A stretch of 64,000 nucleotides of DNA, taken from positions 893,791-957,790 of the forward strand of contig NZ_LMDH01000001.1 of NCBI RefSeq assembly GCF_001425755.1, given 5' to 3'. The notes beneath the pieces are model-generated. The model saw only the letters and a list, made by a program, of their open reading frames with translations. It had not been told where the DNA came from and searched no databases. This document shows, piece after piece, positions 8,221 to 16,386 of the stretch. Within the stretch, counting starts at the first letter, position 1. Each line of letters begins with the position of its first letter. Origin of the DNA: Aeromicrobium sp. Root344. GTDB lineage: Bacteria; Actinomycetota; Actinomycetes; Propionibacteriales; Nocardioidaceae. The position numbers were made by a program, and so were the translations under genes.

Positions 8221-8406
8221 TCAGCCGGCCTGGAAGTAGGACTTGCCGAGGAACTCCTCGACGGCGTCCTCGGGCACCCGGAAGGAGCGCCCCACGCGTA
8301 CGGCTTCGAGCTCGCCGGAGTGGACGAGACGGTAGACCGTCATCTTCGAAACCCGCATCTGAGCCGCCACTTCCGCGACGGTCAAGAACGTCGGTCCGGA
8401 TGCCAT
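8221..8406 (-). CDS. Small MerR/excisionase-type HTH DNA-binding protein
   Basis: A 61-residue protein that is almost entirely one winged helix-turn-helix: LTVAEVAAQMRVSKMTVYRL, then the wing VRVGRSFRVPEDAVEEFL. It belongs to the excisionase/BldC-like family of one-domain regulators. The start ATG at 8406 is chosen because AGGTGG sits just before it; a longer reading from 8454 would run into the leader hairpin. In Streptomyces a gene of this type (recalled as bdtA, a BldD target) lies in the same bldN neighbourhood. Its targets here are unknown. It is transcribed in the same direction as the bS22-epimerase-acyltransferase group, with about 200 bases between. Confidence 0.82.
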   Translation of the reverse strand: MASGPTFLTVAEVAAQMRVSKMTVYRLVHSGELEAVRVGRSFRVPEDAVEEFLGKSYFQAG

Positions 8407-8427
8407 GTCACCACCTGCTTCCTGAGG

Positions 8428-8475
8428 GGCACGCGCGCTCTCCGGCTTCCCCACCGGAGAAACAGCGCGCGTGCC
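8428..8475 (-). promoter_or_regulatory. Leader hairpin upstream of the HTH gene
   Basis: A 12-base perfect stem (8428-8439 with 8464-8475, GGCACGCGCGCT and its complement) encloses a second 6-base stem (CTCCGG 8440-8445 with 8454-8459) and an 8-base loop. It ends 21 bases before the HTH start codon, so it would lie in the mRNA leader. No T-run follows on the gene's strand, so it is not a classic terminator; control of translation or stability is possible. Confidence 0.55.
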
Positions 8476-8562
8476 TTGGTTGAGACTAGTGCCTCCTGAG
8501 GCCTCCGGGACAGTAGTTGCCGAAAATCCCTGTGTGGAGCGCGAACCGCCTCGATGACGGCC

Positions 8563-9738
8563 TCAGGGCTGTGGATCGAGGCCGTTCAGCGGGAAGGCCG
8601 CCGTGCGCGTGGCCTGGATGGAGCGATCCAGCCAGCTCGCGGGGTCGTAACCCTGCTCCCAGGCGCGATAGCCCACGGCCCGGCCGTCCGTCATCCTCAG
8701 GGGCCCGGGCGATCCGCGCATCTCCTCGATGCGCGCGCGCCAGCGTTCGGGAGTCAGCGTGGAGGGGTCCAGCGGCGAACCGGCGACGATGGCCAGGAGG
8801 TGCGCCCAGGCCCGCGGCACGACGTCCATGACGGCATATCCTCCGCCGCCCGTCGCGACCCACTTGCCGCCGCACACCTCCTCGGCGAGGTCGCGGAGCG
8901 CGAGGTAGGACGCGCGCTGACCGTCGACGCTGAGCATCAGGTTGGTCAGCGGGTCGTCCATGTGCGAGTCGCAGCCGTGCTGCGTCACGAGGATGTCGGG
9001 CTTGAACTCGCGGACCAGCGCAGGCACGACGGCGTGGAACGCCCGGAGCCAGCCGGCGTCGGACGTACCGGGCGGCAGCGGCATGTTGACGGCGGAACCT
9101 TCGGCTCCCTCACCGCCGGTCTCGGTGGAGAACCCGGTGCCGGGGAACAGCGTCTGCGGGCCCTCATGGATCGAGATCGTCAGGACGCGCGGGTCGTTCC
9201 AGAACATCTGCTGGACCCCGTCGCCGTGGTGGGCGTCGACGTCCACGTACGCCACGCGCTGCGCACCGTTGTCGAGCAGCCAGCGGATCGCGAGGGCGAC
9301 GTCGTTGTAGATGCAGAAGCCGCTCGCCGTGCCGGGCATGGCATGGTGCAGTCCCCCGCTGACGTTGACCGCCCGCGGCGCTGCGCCGGTCCACACCCGG
9401 CGGGCGGCCTCGACGCTGGCGCCGGCGATCAGGGCGCTGGCCTCGTGCATGTGGGCGAACACCGGGTTGTCCTCGGTGCCCAGGCCGATGCTGGGATCGG
9501 TGTACGTCGGATGGTCGCTGAGCTTGTGGACCTTCTCGATGTAGGTCGCGGAGTGGACGAGGCTGAGCTCGTCGTCCGTCGCCGGTGTCGCCCCGACGAC
9601 GTCGAGCTCGTCGACGATGCCGATCTCGCGCGCGAGCGCCATCGTGAGGTCGATCCGGACCGGCGCCATGGGGTGGGACAGACCGAAGTTGTACTCGGTC
9701 AGGTGCTGGTCGAAGACGACGCACGCGCGCTCGGTCAT
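8563..9738 (-). CDS. Histone-deacetylase-like protein (AcuC family)
   Basis: A 391-residue arginase/deacetylase-fold enzyme. Zinc and catalytic residues are visible: the HH pair in GGLHHAMPG, the DxH zinc ligands in VDVDAHHGDGV, a later aspartate in QHGCDSHMDDP, and the GGGGYAV loop with the transition-state Tyr. AcuC-type proteins remove acyl groups from lysines, for example on acetyl-CoA synthetase, or act on acetylpolyamines. The start is ATG at 9738; a copy of its ribosome-binding region and first codons is repeated 113 bases upstream (see the repeat entry). Length is normal for the family. Confidence 0.92.
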   Translation of the reverse strand: MTERACVVFDQHLTEYNFGLSHPMAPVRIDLTMALAREIGIVDELDVVGATPATDDELSLVHSATYIEKVHKLSDHPTYTDPSIGLGTEDNPVFAHMHEASALIAGASVEAARRVWTGAAPRAVNVSGGLHHAMPGTASGFCIYNDVALAIRWLLDNGAQRVAYVDVDAHHGDGVQQMFWNDPRVLTISIHEGPQTLFPGTGFSTETGGEGAEGSAVNMPLPPGTSDAGWLRAFHAVVPALVREFKPDILVTQHGCDSHMDDPLTNLMLSVDGQRASYLALRDLAEEVCGGKWVATGGGGYAVMDVVPRAWAHLLAIVAGSPLDPSTLTPERWRARIEEMRGSPGPLRMTDGRAVGYRAWEQGYDPASWLDRSIQATRTAAFPLNGLDPQP

Positions 9739-9860
9739 GCCATCACCCCCAAGGAGAAACGACGATACGGAGGCGACGGCATGAGTGCCTCATGATTCCC
9801 TCCCCCTACTCGCAGGGCTCGTGGGGGAACCCCCAGCTGGCGCTCGGTCATGCCATCACC
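9727..9860. repeat. 21-bp perfect direct repeat duplicating the HDAC gene's start region
   Basis: The 21 bases at 9727-9747 recur exactly at 9840-9860, 113 bases apart. On the minus strand the unit contains the Shine-Dalgarno-like GGTGAT, the ATG and the first three codons after it of the deacetylase-like gene. The 92 bases between hold a hairpin, TGGGGG-AA-CCCCCA at 9823-9836. The arrangement looks like a short tandem duplication or a small insertion with duplicated target. Confidence 0.8.
9735..9851 (-). CDS. Possible 38-codon upstream ORF coupled to the HDAC gene
   Basis: The upstream copy of the 21-base repeat supplies a start (ATG at 9851 with the same GGTGAT before it). The reading frame from there is open for 38 codons, begins MTERQLGVPPRALRVG, and ends in a TGA that overlaps the ATG of the deacetylase-like gene (ATGA at 9738-9735). 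The first four residues therefore equal those of the real protein. It resembles no known protein and may be a leader peptide that couples translation, or an accident of the duplication. Confidence 0.35.
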   Translation of the reverse strand: MTERQLGVPPRALRVGGGNHEALMPSPPYRRFSLGVMA

Positions 9861-9991
9861 TTAGGCCGGACACCTTCCCAGGCGGGTGGACGCTGTGCGG
9901 CGCAGTCCTTCACAACGACTGCGGCATCGGGTACGGTCGACGAATTGTTGGAGTCACCCCAAGATTTGCAGGCCACTCCGGAACGGGGAAC

Positions 9992-11323
9992 ATGACGATG
10001 TCCGATCTCAGCGCGGTGCTCGACGGCGAGGTCCTGACCAGCGGCGACGCGGGCTACGACGAGGCTCGTACGGTCTGGAACGCGATGGTCGACCGGCGCC
10101 CCGAGCTGATCGTCCGCTGCCACAGCGTCCCCGACGTCGTCGCCGCGATCGCGTCGTCCCGAGCCGACGGCCTCCAGATCGGCGTGCGGTGCGGCGGCCA
10201 CAGCGTCGTCGGCCATGCCGTGCCCGACGGCGGCATGATGATCGACCTGACCCCGATGGGCGCGGTGGTCGTCGATGCCGAACGGCGGCGCGCGCACGTT
10301 CAGGGCGGAGCGCTCCTCGGCGCGCTCGACATCGCCGCCCAGCAGCACGGTCTCGCCACGACGGCCGGCAACGTCTCCCACACGGGTGTCGGCGGGCTCA
10401 CCCTCGGCGGCGGCATGGGCTGGCTCGCACGCCAGCATGGCCTGAGCTGCGACAACGTCGAGTCGTTCGAGGTCGTGACCGCGGCCGGCGAGGTGCTGCG
10501 GGCGAGCGAGACCGAGAACCCTGAGCTGTTCTGGGGCCTGCGCGGCGGCGGCGGCAACTTCGGCATCGTCACGGAGTTCGAGTTCCGGCTGCACCCGGTC
10601 GGCACGCAGGCGTTGGTCGTCGAGCACGACTTCCCGAGCGACCAAGGCGGATCTGCGCTTCGCGCCTGGCGAGACCTGAGCGCGACCGCGCCGAGGGCCG
10701 CCACGTTCACCGCGTTCGTCCTCGGCGGCGTCGTCACGCTGGGTTACGTGTGGGTCGGCGATCCGGAGGAGGGCCGGGCTCTGCTGCCTGCGTTCGACTC
10801 CCTCGGGACGGCGACCGACACACGGGTCATGGACATGTCGTACGTCGAGCTGCAGCAGCGCGACGACACGATCGACGGCCACGCGTTCCGGCGCTACTGG
10901 AAGGGCCACTACTTCACCGGGCTGCCGGACGACCTGATCGACGCCATGCTCGAGGGATCCGCGGCGCCCGGGCTCGTACCGGCGGCGAGCCTGCAGGCGT
11001 ACGGCGGCGCGATCGCCGACGTGCCGGACGACGCGACAGCGTTCAGCCAGCGCGGGACCGCGTTCGAGTTCGTGACCGCGGCACGCTGGACCGACCCGGC
11101 GGAGGATGTTGAGCGGATCGCCGCCGCCCGCGCCTACGCCGCGACGCTGGACACGTATGCGAGCGGTGCGTACGTCAATGCGCTCAACGACGAAGGGCTC
11201 GCCGGCGTGCGACGGGCGTATCCCGCCGACAAGCTGGCGCGGCTCACCGCACTCAAGGACACGTACGACCCGGACAACGTCTTCCGGCTCAACCAGAACA
11301 TCCCGCCGTCGACCAAGGACTAG
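9992..11323 (+). CDS. FAD-binding (BBE-like) oxidoreductase
   Basis: A 443-residue flavoprotein of the berberine-bridge/PCMH family. The FAD pyrophosphate loop VRCGGHSVVGHAV carries His70, the expected site of covalent FAD attachment. The second motif AGNVSHTGVGGLTLGGGMGW lacks the cysteine found in bicovalent members, so attachment should be through the histidine only. The C-terminal YDPDNVFRLNQNIPP motif is typical. The start is ATG at 9992 with GGGGA before it; reading further upstream is possible but has no support. The stop is shared on opposite strands with proC through one CTAG. Substrate is unknown: oxidation of alcohols or sugars is usual in the family. Confidence 0.88.
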   Translation: MTMSDLSAVLDGEVLTSGDAGYDEARTVWNAMVDRRPELIVRCHSVPDVVAAIASSRADGLQIGVRCGGHSVVGHAVPDGGMMIDLTPMGAVVVDAERRRAHVQGGALLGALDIAAQQHGLATTAGNVSHTGVGGLTLGGGMGWLARQHGLSCDNVESFEVVTAAGEVLRASETENPELFWGLRGGGGNFGIVTEFEFRLHPVGTQALVVEHDFPSDQGGSALRAWRDLSATAPRAATFTAFVLGGVVTLGYVWVGDPEEGRALLPAFDSLGTATDTRVMDMSYVELQQRDDTIDGHAFRRYWKGHYFTGLPDDLIDAMLEGSAAPGLVPAASLQAYGGAIADVPDDATAFSQRGTAFEFVTAARWTDPAEDVERIAAARAYAATLDTYASGAYVNALNDEGLAGVRRAYPADKLARLTALKDTYDPDNVFRLNQNIPPSTKD

Positions 11324-12126
11324 GCCGGGCCGGACAGCTCCGCGGACCTGGCAGCAGCCGCCGCGACGCCGGCGACCAGGGCGTCCTTGACCCCGCGGTC
11401 GTCGAACGTCGTGATCGCGGCGTGTGTCGTGCCGTTGGGCGAGGTGACCCGGCGCCGCAGCTCGTCGGCGGTCTCGCCGGACTCGGCGAGGAGCTTCGCG
11501 GCGCCGACGAGGGTCTGCGCGGTCAGCGTGCGGGCCGTGGGCTCGTCGAGCCCGGCGTCGACACCGCCGGCGATCATCGCCTCGGCGAGGTAGAAGACGT
11601 AGGCCGGCCCTGAGCCCGAGACCGCCGTGACCGCGTCCTGCTGCGCCTCGTCGACCACGACGACCTTGCCGCCGGACTCGAGCAGGCGAACGACGACGGA
11701 GAGCTGCTCGTCCGAGCAGGACGTGCCCGGTGAGACGCCGAACATCCCCTCGCCGACGAGGGCAGGCGTGTTGGGCATCGCGCGAACCACGGCGACACCG
11801 TCGGCGAGCGCGGACTCGATCGCGCTGATCGTGATCCCTGCGGCGAGGGAGACGACGGTGGCGCCGGCACGTACGGATCCTGCGATCTCGTCGAGGAGCG
11901 ACGGTACGTCCTGGGGCTTCACGACGAGGAGGACCACGTCGGCGTCCGCAGCGGCCTCGGCGTTGCCGGTCACCGTGACCGCGTACGACTCGCGGAGCTC
12001 GGCGGCCCGCTCGTCGCGCTTCTCCGAGATCACCACATCGGCAGCAGGGTGGCCGGCCCGCAGGATCGCCGAGAGCAACGTCTCGCCCATCACGCCGGCA
12101 CCGAGGATCGCGATCCGTTGAGTCAT
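11320..12126 (-). CDS. proC: Pyrroline-5-carboxylate reductase
   Basis: A 268-residue enzyme that makes proline from pyrroline-5-carboxylate with NAD(P)H in the cytoplasm. The Rossmann motif LGAGVMGETLLSAI is at the N-terminus, and the C-terminal dimer domain carries the family signature around ALVAGVAAAA and the conserved VSGSGPAYVF segment. Length matches ProC. It converges with the FAD oxidoreductase, sharing the CTAG stop tetranucleotide, and is divergent from the transporter gene at 12150 across 23 bases. Confidence 0.95.
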   Translation of the reverse strand: MTQRIAILGAGVMGETLLSAILRAGHPAADVVISEKRDERAAELRESYAVTVTGNAEAAADADVVLLVVKPQDVPSLLDEIAGSVRAGATVVSLAAGITISAIESALADGVAVVRAMPNTPALVGEGMFGVSPGTSCSDEQLSVVVRLLESGGKVVVVDEAQQDAVTAVSGSGPAYVFYLAEAMIAGGVDAGLDEPTARTLTAQTLVGAAKLLAESGETADELRRRVTSPNGTTHAAITTFDDRGVKDALVAGVAAAAARSAELSGPA

Positions 12127-12149
12127 ACGGGCAAGGCTACTGTCGCTGC

Positions 12150-13097
12150 GTGCGCCTTCGCCTCGACCCGTTCATCGTCGCCCTGCTGGTCACGGCGATC
12201 GCGGCGTCGTTCGTGCCGGTCACCGGCTCGGGCCTCGACGTCCTCAAGAACGTCTCGCTCGTGGCGATCGGCCTGCTGTTCTTCCTCTACGGCGCCCGGT
12301 TGTCGACGGCCGAGACGGTGGCAGGCCTCAAGCACTGGCGGCTGCACGCCGCGATCCTGTCGACGACGTTCGTCGCGTTCCCTCTGCTGGGACTCGGCGC
12401 CCATCTCCTGGAGCACGGCGTGCTGACGCCCGGCCTCGCCGACGGGGTGCTGCTGCTCTGCCTCGTGCCGTCGACCGTGCAGTCGTGCGTGGTCTACACC
12501 CGCATCGCCCGCGGCAACGTCGCCGGGGCCGTCGTCAGCGCGTCCCTGTCCAACCTCGTCGGCGTGTTCCTCACACCGGCGCTCGTCGCCCTGCTGATGA
12601 CGTCGGACGCGCATGTCGACGCCGGCGCCGTCACACGGATCGTGCTCCAGCTCTTCGTGCCGTTCGTGCTCGGTCAGCTGCTGCGACCCGTGATCGGCGG
12701 CTTCGTCGCTCAGCACGACAGCCGACTCATCCTGTTCGACCGCAGCAGCATCCTGCTGGTCGTCTTCGTCGCGTTCAGCGAGGGCGCCGAGGCCCACATC
12801 TGGTCGACCCTGCAGGTCTGGGACGTCATCGCCGTCGTGGGCGTGTGCGCCGGGCTGCTGGCCGTCGCGATGGGCTGGACCGTGCTGCTGGGCCGCGTGC
12901 TCGGGTTCGCGCGCGCCGACCGGATCCCGCTGCTCTTCTGCGGCTGCAACAAGAGCCTGGCGAGTGGCCTGCCGATCGCCTCGGTCCTGTTCGCAGGGCC
13001 CGACGTCGCGCTGATCGTGCTGCCGCTGATGTTCTACCACCAGCTGCAGATCATCACCGGTGCCGTCGTCGCCGGGCGCCTCGCGCGTACGCCCTAG
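12150..13097 (+). CDS. Bile acid:sodium symporter-family transporter (YfeH-like)
   Basis: A 315-residue integral membrane protein with about nine or ten hydrophobic helices, matching the BASS/SBF-like family (YfeH branch). Characteristic stretches are LLFFLYGARLS near the first helices and FCGCNKSLASGLPIA in the second half. Family members carry organic anions with sodium; substrate unknown. The start is GTG at 12150, giving VRLRLDP and a helix at once. The stop shares a CTAG tetranucleotide with the convergent LysE-type gene. Confidence 0.85.
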   Translation: MRLRLDPFIVALLVTAIAASFVPVTGSGLDVLKNVSLVAIGLLFFLYGARLSTAETVAGLKHWRLHAAILSTTFVAFPLLGLGAHLLEHGVLTPGLADGVLLLCLVPSTVQSCVVYTRIARGNVAGAVVSASLSNLVGVFLTPALVALLMTSDAHVDAGAVTRIVLQLFVPFVLGQLLRPVIGGFVAQHDSRLILFDRSSILLVVFVAFSEGAEAHIWSTLQVWDVIAVVGVCAGLLAVAMGWTVLLGRVLGFARADRIPLLFCGCNKSLASGLPIASVLFAGPDVALIVLPLMFYHQLQIITGAVVAGRLARTP

Positions 13098-13738
13098 TGG
13101 TGGTTGCCCGAGACGGCCAGGCCGACGCCGAGCCCGATCATCGAGGTGCCGCCGACGGCGCCCATCGCCTCGCCGCGTCTCGGCGACGCGTTGAACCACG
13201 TGCGCAGCTGGCTGGCGATGACCGCCCACAGGCTGTCGGACAGCAAGCCGATCACCACGGCGATCAGGCCGAGCAGCAGCATCTGCGCCTGGACGTGGCC
13301 GTGGTCGCGGTCGATGAACTGCGGCAGGACCGCGCCGATGATCATGAACGCCTTGGGGTTGGAGACACCGACGATGAAGCCCTGGCGGATGACCTTGGGC
13401 CAGCTCAGCACCGGGTGGCCGCCCGCGCCGGCGTTCTGCACGCTGAACGCCTTGCGGTGCCGGATGGCCTGGACGCCGAGCCAGACCAGGTAGGCCGCGC
13501 CGGCGAACTTCAGCACCATGAAGACGACGATCGACTCCTCGACGATCACCCCGAGCCCGAACGCCACGAGGACCACGATGGTCAGCAGGCCGAGCGTGTT
13601 GCCGAGGACCGTCGCGAGTGCGACCCCTCGTCCGTACGCCAGAGCGCGACCGATCACGAACACGACACTGGGGCCGGGGATCGCGATGAGGATGAATGCC
13701 GCGAGGCCGAAGGCGAGGAACTGGTCGACCGTGATCAT
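13094..13738 (-). CDS. LysE/RhtB-family amino acid exporter
   Basis: A 214-residue membrane protein with about six helices. The N-terminal IAIPGPSVVFVIGRAL is the LysE-family signature, and GVSNPKAFMIIGAVLPQF is the second conserved segment. Such proteins export amino acids or their analogues; the substrate cannot be told. It converges on the symporter gene with shared stops. The next gene on the same strand, the isomerase-like gene, ends 28 bases upstream of its start. Confidence 0.9.
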   Translation of the reverse strand: MITVDQFLAFGLAAFILIAIPGPSVVFVIGRALAYGRGVALATVLGNTLGLLTIVVLVAFGLGVIVEESIVVFMVLKFAGAAYLVWLGVQAIRHRKAFSVQNAGAGGHPVLSWPKVIRQGFIVGVSNPKAFMIIGAVLPQFIDRDHGHVQAQMLLLGLIAVVIGLLSDSLWAVIASQLRTWFNASPRRGEAMGAVGGTSMIGLGVGLAVSGNHH

Positions 13739-13765
13739 GCCGTCATCCTCGCAGAATAGGCGCCC

Positions 13766-14551
13766 TCAGACAGTGGCATGGAGGCGGGTGAACGCCAGCG
13801 CCTCGAGGAGATCGGCTTCACGATCGCTCTGATCCTTGGCTTTGCGGGTGTTGATCTCCACGACGACCTCACCGTCATAGCCCGACGCCGCGACGAGCTC
13901 GAGGAACTCCCGGCACGGCTGGGTTCCTCGCCCGGGCACGAGGTGCTCGTCCTTGGCCGACCCGGAGCCGTCGGTCATGTGGATGTGGGCGAGGCGGCTG
14001 CCCAGCGCCTTGGCCATCTCGACCGGGTCCTCGCCCGCCGTCGAGCTGTGGGACAGGTCGACCGTCACGTGCGCGTAGTCGTGCAGCAGCGGGTCCCACC
14101 CGGGGGCGTACGCCTGGAACTCGCGCTTGCCGGTGCGCCACGGGTACATGTTCTCGACCGCGTACGTGACACCGTGCTGGGCCTCGAGGTCGGCGATCCC
14201 CTCGACGAACCCGCGAGCGTAGTCGCGCTGCCACCGGAACGGCGGGTGCACGACGATGACGGACGCACCGACCTCGTGCGCCATGTCGGCGCTGCGGTGG
14301 AGCTTGCCCCACGGGTCGCTCCCCCAGACCCGCTGCGTGACCAGCAGGCAGGGTGCATGGATCGACACGACGGGGATCTCGTGGAACGCGCTGAGGGCCT
14401 TGATCGCGGTGATGTCGGCGCTGACGTCGTCGATGCCGACCATGACCTCGACCCCGTCGTAGCCCAACCGGGCGGCCGACTCGAAACCGCTCGCCGTCGA
14501 CCCCGGGTAGACCGAGGAGGTCGACAACGAGACGCGGATGGGATCAGGCAC
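13766..14551 (-). CDS. Sugar phosphate isomerase/epimerase (AP endonuclease 2-like TIM barrel)
   Basis: A 261-residue TIM-barrel protein of the xylose-isomerase-like/AP_endonuc_2 family. It starts [13 protein letters not shown] and contains metal-binding positions typical of the fold: [32 protein letters not shown] and VVVEINTR. The start is GTG at 14551 (VPDPIRVS) with a weak ribosome-binding site. In actinobacteria this gene commonly neighbours Ppx/GppA and proC, as here; a shared function is not established. Substrate unknown. Confidence 0.85.
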   Translation of the reverse strand: MPDPIRVSLSTSSVYPGSTASGFESAARLGYDGVEVMVGIDDVSADITAIKALSAFHEIPVVSIHAPCLLVTQRVWGSDPWGKLHRSADMAHEVGASVIVVHPPFRWQRDYARGFVEGIADLEAQHGVTYAVENMYPWRTGKREFQAYAPGWDPLLHDYAHVTVDLSHSSTAGEDPVEMAKALGSRLAHIHMTDGSGSAKDEHLVPGRGTQPCREFLELVAASGYDGEVVVEINTRKAKDQSDREADLLEALAFTRLHATV

Positions 14552-14623
14552 GAGTTCAAGGCTAGTGCGGCGGTCCAGCAGAAGGCGCGGGGATCGCTGT
14601 GAATCTCAGAAGTGCGCCGAGCC

Positions 14624-15535
14624 CTAGAGCCCGTCGAGGTGCTCCAGGAGGATGCCCTCGCGCAGCGCCCACGGGCAGATCTCCAGCTCCGTGAGGTCGA
14701 ACAGGTCCATCGTGGCCTCGGCGACGAGCGCGCCGGCGCGCATCTGGTGCGCGCGGTCGGGCGACACTCCCGGCATACCGGCGATGTCCTCCGACGGCAG
14801 CGTCGCGAGCTGCTCGACGAGGTGCGAGAGGTCCGGCTTGCGGAGCACGCGGCGTACGTACTGGCCCTCGTGCGACGACGCCGCGCCGCAGATGCGGGCC
14901 AGCGAGCGGAACGTCTTGCTGGTCGCCACCGCTCGGTCGAACGACCCGCCGCGCAGGATCGCGCCCGCCTCGTCGGCGATCGTCGAGCGGACGTGCAGCC
15001 GCAGCTCAGCGTGCGTACGACCCGCGTCGAGCCACTCGCGGGTCAGCCGGCCGGCGCCGAGGGCCATCGACTGCGCGACGTCAGGGGTCTCGTCGGAGCC
15101 GGCGGCGATCTCGAGTGATCCGCCACCGATGTCGAAGACGCCGAGGCGCCCTGCGGACCAGCCGAACCAGCGGCGTACGGCCAGGAACGTCAGCCGGGCC
15201 TCGTCCTCGCCGCCGAGCACCTGGAGGTCGAGGCCGCTTGCCGAGTTGACCCGGCCGATCACGTCGTCGGCGTTGATCGCGTCGCGGACGGCCGAGGTCG
15301 CGAACGCGACGATCGTCGTGCAGCCCTTGTCCTCCGCCTCGGCACGGGCGTCCACGACGTACTTGGTCAACCGGGAGATGCCCTCCTCGGTCACGGCATT
15401 GTCGGCATCGAGGTGCTCGGCGAGGCGCAGCGGCTCCTTGTAGCTGTGGGCCGGGAGAGGTGGGCCGCCGCGGAAGGCGTCGACGACGAGCAGGTGGCCG
15501 GTGTTGGAGCCGATGTCGAGGACGCCCATGCGCAT
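14624..15535 (-). CDS. Ppx/GppA-family phosphatase (exopolyphosphatase-like)
   Basis: A 303-residue actin-like ATPase-fold phosphatase. The first phosphate loop MGVLDIGSNTGHLLVVD and the second GVFDIGGGSLEIA are both present, as is the segment FATSAVRDA. Single-domain actinobacterial proteins of this size hydrolyse short polyphosphate or pppGpp; which applies cannot be decided here. The start ATG at 15535 has GAGAGGA in front. It is divergent from the cysteine-rich gene at 15601. Confidence 0.9.
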   Translation of the reverse strand: MRMGVLDIGSNTGHLLVVDAFRGGPPLPAHSYKEPLRLAEHLDADNAVTEEGISRLTKYVVDARAEAEDKGCTTIVAFATSAVRDAINADDVIGRVNSASGLDLQVLGGEDEARLTFLAVRRWFGWSAGRLGVFDIGGGSLEIAAGSDETPDVAQSMALGAGRLTREWLDAGRTHAELRLHVRSTIADEAGAILRGGSFDRAVATSKTFRSLARICGAASSHEGQYVRRVLRKPDLSHLVEQLATLPSEDIAGMPGVSPDRAHQMRAGALVAEATMDLFDLTELEICPWALREGILLEHLDGL

Positions 15536-15600
15536 GTGTCCATCCTCTCACTGGCAGCAGGGCGGCGGCCGGTGCGCACCCGCGGACTAGCATGAGGGCG

Positions 15601-16344
15601 ATGCCAGAAGTCGAGCTCGGATTCCCCCGTACGTACGTGGAGTTCGCCAATCCCACTGACCCGACCGAGGTCTTCCGCTGCGACCTGACGTGGCTCACCT
15701 CGCGGTGGACCTGCATCTTCGGCGCGGGCTGCCCCGGCATCTACGACACGAGCCCCGAAGCCGGCTGCTGCACCCTCGGCGCGCACTTCGCCGATGACGA
15801 CGACGCGCAGCGCGTCGGTGCGATCGTCGACCAGCTGACCCCGGCCCACTGGGAGCGTCACGACGAGGGCCGCCGCAACGGCTGGACCGAGAAGGACGAC
15901 GAGGGCGAGCTCAAGACCCGCGCGTTCGAGGGCGCCTGCATCTTCCACAACTCGCGAGGCTTCGAGGGCGGCTACGGGTGCGCGCTGCACGGCTACGCGC
16001 TGGAGCAGGACCTCAAGCCCCACACGACCAAGCCCGACGTGTGCTGGCAGCTGCCGCTGCGGCGCCAGTTCCGCGACGTCGACCGCGGCGACGGCACGAC
16101 GTACACCGAGACGCAGATCGGCGAGTACACCCGCGCCGGCTGGGGGCCCGGCGGCGCCGACCTCGACTGGTACTGCTCCTCCAACACCGAGGCGCACGTC
16201 GGCCCGGAGCCGGTCTACGTCACCAACCGCGACGAGCTGACCGAGCTCATGGGTGAGGCCGGATACGCCGAGCTGGCCCGCTATTGCAGGGAGCATGAGG
16301 CCGGAGGCACCAATACACCACACCCGGCCGACCCCCACCGCTGA
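15601..16344 (+). CDS. Cysteine-rich conserved hypothetical protein
   Basis: A 247-residue soluble protein that I cannot assign firmly. It has many cysteines and histidines arranged like metal ligands: C27, C38, C44, C56-C57, then C113, C127, H130 and C148, plus another Cys in WYCSS. This recalls YkgJ-type cysteine-cluster proteins that bind zinc or iron-sulfur, but the spacing is its own. The segments EGACIFHNSRGF and YGCALHGYALE look like a conserved core. ATG 15601 is preferred over ATG 15592 since AGGG lies just before it. There is no signal peptide, so it should be cytoplasmic. It is followed after 42 bases by a VOC-fold gene on the same strand. Confidence 0.7.
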   Translation: MPEVELGFPRTYVEFANPTDPTEVFRCDLTWLTSRWTCIFGAGCPGIYDTSPEAGCCTLGAHFADDDDAQRVGAIVDQLTPAHWERHDEGRRNGWTEKDDEGELKTRAFEGACIFHNSRGFEGGYGCALHGYALEQDLKPHTTKPDVCWQLPLRRQFRDVDRGDGTTYTETQIGEYTRAGWGPGGADLDWYCSSNTEAHVGPEPVYVTNRDELTELMGEAGYAELARYCREHEAGGTNTPHPADPHR

Positions 16345-16386
16345 CCCCCTGCACCACCCCGACCCGGCGTCAGGCAACAATGCCGT

